Assembly (NCBI GenBank): GCA_016844425.1
Contig: JAERML010000128.1
Span: 1 to 8,138 of the forward strand
Origin: Bacteroidota bacterium
GTDB taxonomy: Bacteria; Bacteroidota; UBA10030; UBA6906
DNA: 8,138 nt
Direction of reading: 5' to 3'
The translations under genes were made by a program, and so were the position numbers. The notes under the pieces were generated by a model. The model was not told the origin of the DNA, did no database searches, and saw only the letters and a list, made by a program, of their open reading frames with translations. Shown here in pieces: positions 1 to 5,748 of the stretch. Position 1 is the first letter of the stretch. The number at the start of each line of letters is the position of its first letter.

Positions 1-191
1 TCTTCAGTTTTCAGAGTCATTGAACGAGCAAGCCGGGAAGTCATGTCTTGGGTGTACACCCCCAGGTAACCGCGCGGGGGAGAGTTCTTGACCTGGACAA
101 ACGTTCCCTCGCCTTCAGCGGCAGAGGTTTCCGGTCCGCCTGCGAAGATCAAACTAGAAAGCATGAGAAGAAAAGCGAGATGTGGTTGCAT
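1..191 (-). CDS. Secreted PDZ-domain protein, N-terminal part (cut by window edge)
   Basis: Only the first 63 codons are present; the gene runs off the left edge. The product begins with a clear signal peptide, MQPHLAFLLMLSSLIFAG, so it is exported. From about residue 39 the stretch RGYLGVYTQDMTSRLA resembles the first strand and carboxylate-binding loop of a PDZ domain, as in HtrA/DegP-type and C-terminal processing proteases (pattern GxLGVxxQxLTxxLA). The PDZ domain follows the signal peptide almost directly, so no trypsin-like protease domain precedes it. Whether a protease or more PDZ domains follow cannot be seen. The ATG at 191 is set by a textbook AAGGAGG five bases upstream. It is the last visible gene of the set that starts with the ECF sigma factor, and lies 102 bases after the DUF5916 gene. 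A role in binding or processing envelope proteins is inference. The signal peptide is well supported; the PDZ call rests on about 20 residues. Confidence 0.65.
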   Translation of the reverse strand, partial: MQPHLAFLLMLSSLIFAGGPETSAAEGEGTFVQVKNSPPRGYLGVYTQDMTSRLARSMTLKTE

Positions 192-196
192 GGCGT

Positions 197-203
197 CCTC
201 CTT
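197..203 (-). promoter_or_regulatory. Strong Shine-Dalgarno site of the PDZ-protein gene
   Basis: On the minus strand this reads AAGGAGG, a full anti-SD match, with a five-base spacer to the ATG at 191. It fixes the start of the edge-truncated gene and supports it as real despite its short visible length. Confidence 0.75.
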
Positions 204-293
204 GTGATGCAGGAAATGATCCGTTACGAATTAGACAACTATCGAACACAGTTGGTTGACACGCTCAGTCATTCCCGTTCAAAGTCATAACGT

Positions 294-2939
294 CTACGGG
301 TTTAACCAGTACGCAACTTTCACCAGGAGAACGTTTTCTGCATCGGAGGAAAGGAGCTTGCCAAAGTCACGGTGGAAGCGAAACTCCCCCGGGTCTTCCG
401 TGTTCTCACGGCTCTGTGTCCACACCAGGTACAGCGTTGAGCCGGGGAGGTACTCCCAACGCAAAACGGCATTGCCCCTGAGTGACTTGTAGTTGAAGTC
501 GGGGTTGTCAAACGAAAACTGGGATGCAGGTCCCGGTCCATCCGGGTCAACGGTGTACACTCCGTCGGCAAATGAGATTGTCGAGGCGTTCTCGCCGTAC
601 TTGTAATCCGGGAACGTGCGTGGACGGGCGAGCTCCTTGAACTGATAGTATTTTCCAACTGACACAAGTGGCTGAAGGAAGAGTTGCAAACTGAGTTGCG
701 GTGTGAATGTCCAATCGAGCCTGATGCTGGCCGAAACTTCCTTCTGATCCAGTTTGGCGTATACGTATCGCCGACCGAATGTTGCCGCAGCCGTGGGATC
801 ATCCAGTTGAGTCACATACTGGCCGGCAATGATGTCGTGCCAGAATCTTGGGGAGAATCTCACACTGATATTGGAGGTGGGCTTCCACGTGACGCTGGGG
901 AAGAACCCGACAAACGATGCACCAGCCTCGTTGCGGCCAAGCGAGTGTTCGTAGCCAAATACGAGCGGCTCACGGCTGTCTGTCTCGATCCAGAAATTAT
1001 TCCCGTAATATCGTGTGGTCCGGATAAACGGGCCGCCACGGGTGCTCCGTCCCTCGAGGATGGGTGGATTGTATAAAAGATTTCCCCCAAGGTCCCAGAA
1101 ATTCATCAATTGTGTATTTAAGAAGACAAAGTATCCCTCGCCGGTCTTGTTCCCTCCGAAGTCATAGTTTCTGAATGTTGCCACATTGATCGTCTTGCGG
1201 CGGAAAGTGCCATCCGGGTCTGTCCATCTGTACCCGACCACGACGTGTCCATTAATCAGATTCGTGTTGAACATGAACCCAAGATCATTCGAGTCAAAGC
1301 GTGGCGAGATGATGCCAATGGCTGAGTTGAAGAGCCAGCTTCCTTTCTGCTTGTTGACTGCAACTCGGCCGGCGTAGCCGGTCAGCGAGGTTGCATTGCT
1401 GTCAAGGCCCAGGGAGACATCAGGCCGCTGGAAGTAGTGCAACGGTGAGTGCTGGATGTCGATCATCCGTTGCTTCGATCCGGTGATGTGTGTTGCCGAT
1501 GCCCAGGCTGTTACGGCCCACGTCTGATTTGAATCGAGCCGAGTCCAACCGTCAATTCCGAATGTGTACGAGCCGTGGTTGAAGTTGTCGACGAGGTACG
1601 GCTGGTTCAGGTTGCGCACGGATGCTGTGCCGAGGAAGCCCAGTCCTTGCTTTCCCTCGTTAAACTCTCCCAGCGTGCGCACGACGCTGTAGGAGGTAAA
1701 TGGTTCGACAACATCAGAGAAACGCACCCCGGAACTGTCTGTTGTCCCGTACTCGCGTTCGGTGAGAGCTTCTATTGCGCCAATCGACCATGTGTCCGAG
1801 AGCTTACCGGTTAGTTTTCCTGCACTGAAGATGGTGGTGCGGTTCGGGATGTCCGTGAAGCCGTCGTGTTGCACGTCGCCACGCGGCTGTCTGCCGATGC
1901 GGCGGCTGTAGAAATAGTCCGGGCTGCCCCAGTTGAATCCCCAGTTGTTGTTCACGCCACCGCGGCCAAAGTCGAAGAAGTTCGATCCTTCAATAAAGAA
2001 TGGGCGTTTCTCTTCGAAGAACGTCTCGAACTGACTCAGGTTCACAATGGCAGGGTCGACCTCAACCTGTCCAAAATCCGGGTTGATAGTTGCATTCAGT
2101 GTCAGGTTGTTTCCGATACCCCACTTGATATCAGCCCCGAAGTTCCCGTTGAAGTCTTTGCCGTCGTTGAATGGATTCCCTGCTTCGCTGCGTTTGAACG
2201 TCCCGCTGGAGACTGCGTAAGGGAGGATCTCCAGTGCATGAGGCGGTTCGATATTGCGTATGCCGACAAGGTCGGCATAGCGGGAGACACCGCCGCTTTC
2301 TTTCTTCGGTACCATCACCAGCCAGTCTTCCTCTTTTCGTCGCTCGATAATGCGGAGGCAGTTGATTCCCCACACGTGTTCATCCATCTGTCGGAAGCGG
2401 AGTTGCGAGTAGGGGATTCTCATCTCGACGATCCAGCCCTGGTCATCGATGGTAGTTGCGACGCTCCAGACGCCGTCCCAGGTGTCGTCATCATTCTCAT
2501 CGTTGTAGATCGTGCCATCGGCAATGGAGCCACCGGGGCTGACGCCGAAATAGAAAGCAGATCGCTTATCATGATAGGAGTCGATTCCGACGAAGAATGC
2601 ATCGCAGTTCAAGTCGGCATCGCGTCGACCGATTCGGCTGATGATAGAATCTGCAGCCGTGTCGTGCAGCCGCGCGGCGACATAGAACGCGGCATCATCG
2701 TAGGCGAACCAGACCTCCGTCTTCTGGGAAGGGGAGGCACCCTCATCAGGATCGCGTTGAGTGAAATCGGAATACCCGGGTCGCTGCCACGCGGGGTCGG
2801 AGAGATTGCCATCAAGATTCACATGGTTGTTGACCCGGAGTGCCTCATAAGTCCGTGAATCGGCCAGACCCGTATCGACGATTGTGCCCAATATGGCGAT
2901 GGTTGCAGCGAGAGCGGGGAAGCAACGGGAAAAACTCAC
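294..2939 (-). CDS. DUF5916 outer-membrane beta-barrel protein with CBM9-like N-terminal domain
   Basis: A large exported protein of 881 residues. After a signal peptide (hydrophobic core ALAATIAILGTIV, probable cleavage after LA near residue 27) comes a carbohydrate-binding family 9-like domain at about residues 38-230, with the typical opening VNLDGNLSDPAW and the segments YVAARLHD and WIVEMRIPYSQLRF. Next is the hallmark of DUF5916 at about 285-318: INPDFGQVEVDPA, then FFEEKRPFFIEGSNFF. The rest is beta-strand-rich with alternating aromatics and ends in KVAYWLNP, as expected of an outer-membrane barrel. The family is common in Bacteroidota, Ignavibacteria, Gemmatimonadota and Acidobacteria; its function is not established, and ligand binding or transport at the outer membrane is a guess. 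The frame is open back to a GTG at 3005, but that codon has no SD. I chose the GTG at 2939, which has GGAG five bases upstream and places the signal peptide at the N-terminus. It lies about 170 bases after the HEAT-repeat gene. Confidence 0.93.
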   Translation of the reverse strand: MSFSRCFPALAATIAILGTIVDTGLADSRTYEALRVNNHVNLDGNLSDPAWQRPGYSDFTQRDPDEGASPSQKTEVWFAYDDAAFYVAARLHDTAADSIISRIGRRDADLNCDAFFVGIDSYHDKRSAFYFGVSPGGSIADGTIYNDENDDDTWDGVWSVATTIDDQGWIVEMRIPYSQLRFRQMDEHVWGINCLRIIERRKEEDWLVMVPKKESGGVSRYADLVGIRNIEPPHALEILPYAVSSGTFKRSEAGNPFNDGKDFNGNFGADIKWGIGNNLTLNATINPDFGQVEVDPAIVNLSQFETFFEEKRPFFIEGSNFFDFGRGGVNNNWGFNWGSPDYFYSRRIGRQPRGDVQHDGFTDIPNRTTIFSAGKLTGKLSDTWSIGAIEALTEREYGTTDSSGVRFSDVVEPFTSYSVVRTLGEFNEGKQGLGFLGTASVRNLNQPYLVDNFNHGSYTFGIDGWTRLDSNQTWAVTAWASATHITGSKQRMIDIQHSPLHYFQRPDVSLGLDSNATSLTGYAGRVAVNKQKGSWLFNSAIGIISPRFDSNDLGFMFNTNLINGHVVVGYRWTDPDGTFRRKTINVATFRNYDFGGNKTGEGYFVFLNTQLMNFWDLGGNLLYNPPILEGRSTRGGPFIRTTRYYGNNFWIETDSREPLVFGYEHSLGRNEAGASFVGFFPSVTWKPTSNISVRFSPRFWHDIIAGQYVTQLDDPTAAATFGRRYVYAKLDQKEVSASIRLDWTFTPQLSLQLFLQPLVSVGKYYQFKELARPRTFPDYKYGENASTISFADGVYTVDPDGPGPASQFSFDNPDFNYKSLRGNAVLRWEYLPGSTLYLVWTQSRENTEDPGEFRFHRDFGKLLSSDAENVLLVKVAYWLNP

Positions 2940-2944
2940 GGCTT

Positions 2945-2948
2945 CTCC
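2945..2948 (-). promoter_or_regulatory. Ribosome binding site deciding the GTG start of the DUF5916 gene
   Basis: The minus strand reads GGAG, then AAGCC, then GTG at 2939. No comparable site precedes the in-frame GTG at 3005. The residues between the two candidate starts are polar and would push the signal sequence inward, so this site favours the shorter protein. Confidence 0.6.
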
Positions 2949-3107
2949 ATGTGAGGAAGAATGAATTGACCGACAAGCGGATTGACCAGATGACCGCAAG
3001 TGCACTTGTTACAGGAATAAACGAATGGGATGGGGTTTTGTTTCAGGGGACTCATCCGTGGAGGAGGGCAGGGTTCCGGCGTTACCTTCGCGTGGCCCAA
3101 CGTCAGC

Positions 3108-4289
3108 CTATTTGCTCCTGAGAATCTGGTACAGAGCTGCCCGTGCCTTCTCACCGCCAATACTCCCGAGGTAGTACACGGCGTCGCTTCTCAGGTTATA
3201 GTCGTCGTGAGAAAGGGCCACCTTCGTGAGGAAATCAACTGCACGGTCGTTCCCGACCTCTGCGATCGCATAGAAGATGGTTTGGGTCTGTTCCTTACGA
3301 CTCTTTGGGAGGGTATAGAAGAGATCGACAAGGGTTTCGACTGTTTTGTTCTTGTCTTTTCCGTGCTCGCCAATATAGTCGATTGCATAGCTTTGAATGG
3401 ACTGATTGGTGTCATTTTTTGCTATCTCCACGAACACCGGGAGGACGTCGTACTTTTCGGATTGCGCAATTGCGTCCATTGCAGCCTCGCGGAGCGGGTT
3501 CGGTTGTTTTGGATTCACCGCCACTTCTTTCAGAGTCTGAAATGACTTCTCATTCTCCCTGCCGTCGCCGAGAGCGTAGAGTGCCTCCATCTTCAGACGT
3601 GTTTCTTTGTCGATCTTTTCCCTTTCTGCGCGAGGAGCGAACGCAGTAAGGTGGGGTGACGTTATCCGCATGCGACTCATCTGGCGCTCCATCCTCAGCA
3701 TCTGGCGCTCGAACTGTCGGGAGTTCGGACCGAACTCATATTCAAACCCCTCGCCATGTGGCAGCGGCGTTACCTTCACGTTTGGTGCTCCCGGTGTCAT
3801 AACGAAGACGCCTGCCTTCAGTTGGCCAAGGTCCGCCACGGCATCGTCGTAGTAGCTGCTCTTCGGGTAACTCTCGATGAACTTCTCGTAGGCCTGAACG
3901 GCTTTCTTCCTGTCGGTTTGCATGAGCGCGTACGCCGACCAGTACTGCGCGTCGTCCACATATTCACTCTTCGGATGTTTGGAGGTTACATCACCGAACT
4001 TCTTGCGCGCTTCGTTCCACTCCTCTTCGAGGATCAGGTTATATCCCTCCCTGTACAGTACGTAGCCGGGATCGTCCTGATTGTCGGGGGGCCCCATCGT
4101 GCGGGCGGCAAACAAGGGAGGCGCTGCAATAATCGCAGGGGCACTCAATCCTGAATAGGAGACGATCACCCTGCTCGCCGGTGATGGGGTAGTGGCTCCT
4201 CGGGGCGGTGGAGGTGGCCCTTGGGCTATGGCCACTGTTCCAAGAAAAGTGAGACCGAGAAAACCGAGAACTGAACGGCTCGTAGTCAT
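3108..4289 (-). CDS. Exported TPR/HEAT-repeat protein of an ECF sigma operon
   Basis: A 393-residue protein with three parts. Residues 1-22 form a signal peptide ending AIA before Q23, followed by a proline-rich stretch (GPPPPPRG) and a low-complexity linker to about 70. Residues 75-158 form a YbgF/BamD-like tetratricopeptide region, with WNEARKKFGDVTSKHPKSEY and AVQAYEKFIESYPKSSYYDD as two repeat units. After a methionine- and arginine-rich segment at about 191-209, residues 227-393 form about five HEAT-like helical repeats, for example LREAAMDAIAQ, IQSYAIDYIGEHG and LRSDAVYYLGSIGG. Such proteins act as scaffolds; no enzyme motif is visible. The ATG at 4289 overlaps the TGA of the anti-sigma gene (ATGA) and has GAGAGGA seven bases upstream, so the two genes are translationally coupled. 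That coupling makes a role in the same envelope response likely, perhaps sensing or binding misfolded or target proteins, but this is inference. Confidence 0.9.
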   Translation of the reverse strand: MTTSRSVLGFLGLTFLGTVAIAQGPPPPPRGATTPSPASRVIVSYSGLSAPAIIAAPPLFAARTMGPPDNQDDPGYVLYREGYNLILEEEWNEARKKFGDVTSKHPKSEYVDDAQYWSAYALMQTDRKKAVQAYEKFIESYPKSSYYDDAVADLGQLKAGVFVMTPGAPNVKVTPLPHGEGFEYEFGPNSRQFERQMLRMERQMSRMRITSPHLTAFAPRAEREKIDKETRLKMEALYALGDGRENEKSFQTLKEVAVNPKQPNPLREAAMDAIAQSEKYDVLPVFVEIAKNDTNQSIQSYAIDYIGEHGKDKNKTVETLVDLFYTLPKSRKEQTQTIFYAIAEVGNDRAVDFLTKVALSHDDYNLRSDAVYYLGSIGGEKARAALYQILRSK

Positions 4290-5101
4290 CGTGCTGTCCT
4301 CTCATACGTGGTGGAGGGTTGCTTATTCTTTGCCGGATCGTACAGCGCCTGCGCCATCCTGATTTTGAACAGGAGATTCTCCTGGTGGATGCCGGAACGA
4401 ATCATCTCCACATCGGGAAGATCGGTCTGTTGCTCCATGTTTGCCAGCTCGATCAGGATCCGCTCGAGCTGTTCGATGAGTTCAGAGGATCGCGTGTCCA
4501 GTGGTTGTTGCTTGAGGTACCGCGCTTCCTGGATCAGCTCACGGGAGGCTTGCCGCTCTGCGGTCAGGTCAACCGGTTGTCCCTCGAACGTCTTCATATT
4601 GGTGAGACCGACGAAGAGGTTTTTTGATTTGCGGAAGTACTGATTCACGCGGGTGCTCGTGAGGGTGGCATTGTCAGGACTCACGGTCATCTCACCTGCA
4701 TGATCGGGGGGCGGTGCGGAGGGTGACAGCTTCCAGACAGCAAAAGCAACGGCGAGGAGTGTGACTGCGCCTGCAAAGCCCGCAACAGTGCGCCACTGAA
4801 GCTGGATGGTGCGCTCGATTTCATCGAGCAGCCCGGTCCAGGGATTGCGTATGCTTCGTCGGCGAGCAGCGGTGGAGGCCTCCACCTTGTGCACGAATGC
4901 ATTCCAGAATTCCTCGGGCTGTACGTCGGCAGCGGAAATCTGTGGCCGTGAAAAAACGCGGAGCGTTTCCCGCATTATCTTCAATTGGGAAGCGCACTTC
5001 TCACATGAAGCACAATGTTGCTCCACCGGTACCCGGTCTGCCGCAGACAATTCGTTGCCCAGGTACTCGTACAGCAGGCGACTTACTCTCGAATGCCTCA
5101 T
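4286..5101 (-). CDS. Zf-HC2 anti-sigma factor with one transmembrane helix
   Basis: A 271-residue membrane anti-sigma factor. The cytoplasmic N-terminus carries the ZAS/zf-HC2 zinc motif H29-x3-C33-x2-C36 within EQHCASCEKC, after the usual helix (LLYEYLGNELSAADR). A single transmembrane helix lies at about 104-124 (TVAGFAGAVTLLAVAFAVW). The C-terminal 145 residues are extracytoplasmic and helical (about 152-252), with RVNQYFRKSKNLFVGL, LTAERQASRELIQEARYL and SSELIEQLERILIELANM. This pattern recalls the sensor region of many anti-sigma factors in Bacteroidota and Acidobacteria. It would bind and silence the ECF sigma encoded just upstream and release it on an envelope signal. A GTG at 5107 is in frame and overlaps the sigma stop, but GAGGAGG is only one base from it. 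The ATG at 5101 has an ideal seven-base spacer and was chosen. The 3' end overlaps the HEAT-protein start. Confidence 0.92.
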   Translation of the reverse strand: MRHSRVSRLLYEYLGNELSAADRVPVEQHCASCEKCASQLKIMRETLRVFSRPQISAADVQPEEFWNAFVHKVEASTAARRRSIRNPWTGLLDEIERTIQLQWRTVAGFAGAVTLLAVAFAVWKLSPSAPPPDHAGEMTVSPDNATLTSTRVNQYFRKSKNLFVGLTNMKTFEGQPVDLTAERQASRELIQEARYLKQQPLDTRSSELIEQLERILIELANMEQQTDLPDVEMIRSGIHQENLLFKIRMAQALYDPAKNKQPSTTYERTAR

Positions 5102-5103
5102 CG

Positions 5104-5703
5104 TCACGCCTCCTCCCGCAGAAATTCCAACTTCCTCTTCATTTTCATCAATCCTCTGGTTCCTTCCGAGCAGCGAAGGATCTGGCTGACCTGGCGCGTG
5201 GAGAGGCCTTCGATATGTCTGAGGATCACCACGGCGCGCTGCAAGGTTGGAAGCTCGTGCAATGCACGCTCGATATGGAAAGGCCGGTCTGCGTTATAGA
5301 CCTCCTGGTGATCCTGTGCGGGCAAATATACTGCCGCTGTGTCTTCAACGAACTGTTCCCCCTTTCGATTCCGGGACTTCACATGATTGAGCGCGAGGTT
5401 CATGGTGATCCGATAAAGCCACGTGCCGAACTGCGCGTCGCCGCGAAAGCCGGGGAGCGAAGCATGGGCCCGCACAAACGCCTCCTGCGCAATATCCTCC
5501 GCACTCTGATGGCTTCGCACAAAACCGTACGCCACGTTATATGTTTGTTTCATATATCGTTCTACAAGCTGCCGGAACGCGTCATGGCTCCCTGCCTTCG
5601 CGTCGAGAATAAGTTGCTGCTCGTCAGCAGCGGTGGTCATGCGCAGACTCGATGTATGTGGCTTCATTGGATTGGACAACTCGATAGGCCCTTCGGTTGA
5701 CAT
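5104..5703 (-). CDS. ECF-family RNA polymerase sigma factor (sigma-70 regions 2 and 4)
   Basis: A 199-residue reading frame of the extracytoplasmic-function sigma family. Region 2 is at about 41-112 (DAFRQLVERY, then SAEDIAQEAFVRAHASLPGF, then FGTWLYRITMNLALNHVKSR) and binds core polymerase and the -10 element. Region 4 is at about 143-196 (ALHELPTLQRAVVILRHIEG, then LSTRQVSQILRCSEGT) and reads the -35 element. The recognition helix after SEGT reads RGLMKMKRKLEFL, about two residues shorter than the usual TVKSxLxRARKKL pattern. The listed start is the first ATG, which has no good SD. The ATG at 5640 gives a 178-residue protein starting MTTAADEQQLILDAKAG, nearer the family's usual N-terminus; the ATG at 5667 is a third option. 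A possible ECF promoter overlaps the first ATG, which also favours a downstream start. The anti-sigma gene follows with a near overlap. Confidence 0.93.
   Translation of the reverse strand: MSTEGPIELSNPMKPHTSSLRMTTAADEQQLILDAKAGSHDAFRQLVERYMKQTYNVAYGFVRSHQSAEDIAQEAFVRAHASLPGFRGDAQFGTWLYRITMNLALNHVKSRNRKGEQFVEDTAAVYLPAQDHQEVYNADRPFHIERALHELPTLQRAVVILRHIEGLSTRQVSQILRCSEGTRGLMKMKRKLEFLREEA
5109..5115 (-). promoter_or_regulatory. Shine-Dalgarno site of the anti-sigma gene inside the sigma gene
   Basis: The minus strand reads GAGGAGG. The same bases encode the last glutamates of the sigma factor (GAG GAG GCG TGA). The spacer to the ATG at 5101 is seven bases. Having the site inside the upstream gene suggests that anti-sigma translation is coupled to sigma translation, which would keep the pair in balance. 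Confidence 0.65.
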
Positions 5704-5728
5704 ACGAAGCGAGGCGACCTTTGTTACC
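5703..5728 (-). promoter_or_regulatory. Candidate ECF-type promoter of the sigma gene
   Basis: On the minus strand GGTAAC (5728-5723) is followed by exactly 16 bases and then CGTA (5706-5703). This matches the general ECF layout of an AAC-containing -35 and a CGT-containing -10 about 16 bases apart, as in sigma-W-type promoters (TGAAAC, 16 bases, CGTA). ECF sigma genes are commonly autoregulated. If real, transcription would start inside or just after the first ATG, so the protein would begin at 5667 or 5640. The match is short and untested. Confidence 0.3.
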
Positions 5729-5748
5729 GCGGAAGGTAAGGGACAACA

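Noticed and set aside
235..255. Small inverted repeat (CAACT...AGTTG) before the PDZ gene as a terminator
   Set aside because: The stem is only five base pairs with a nine-base loop and no U-tract, so it is within chance expectation.
1866..2858. 330-codon open frame on the plus strand
   Set aside because: It lies fully antisense to the DUF5916 gene, whose family motifs are unmistakable; the protein has no recognisable domain or signal, and its composition looks like a reverse-frame shadow.
2940..3005. Longer form of the DUF5916 protein from the GTG at 3005
   Set aside because: No SD is seen there, and the extra 22 residues are polar and would displace the signal peptide; the GTG at 2939 has GGAG at the right distance.
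5102..5107. GTG at 5107 as the anti-sigma start, overlapping the sigma stop
   Set aside because: The only SD is one base away, which is too close; the ATG at 5101 has a seven-base spacer.
4897..5700. 267-codon open frame on the plus strand
   Set aside because: It is antisense to the sigma and anti-sigma genes, both of which have clear domain motifs; the product has no recognisable features.
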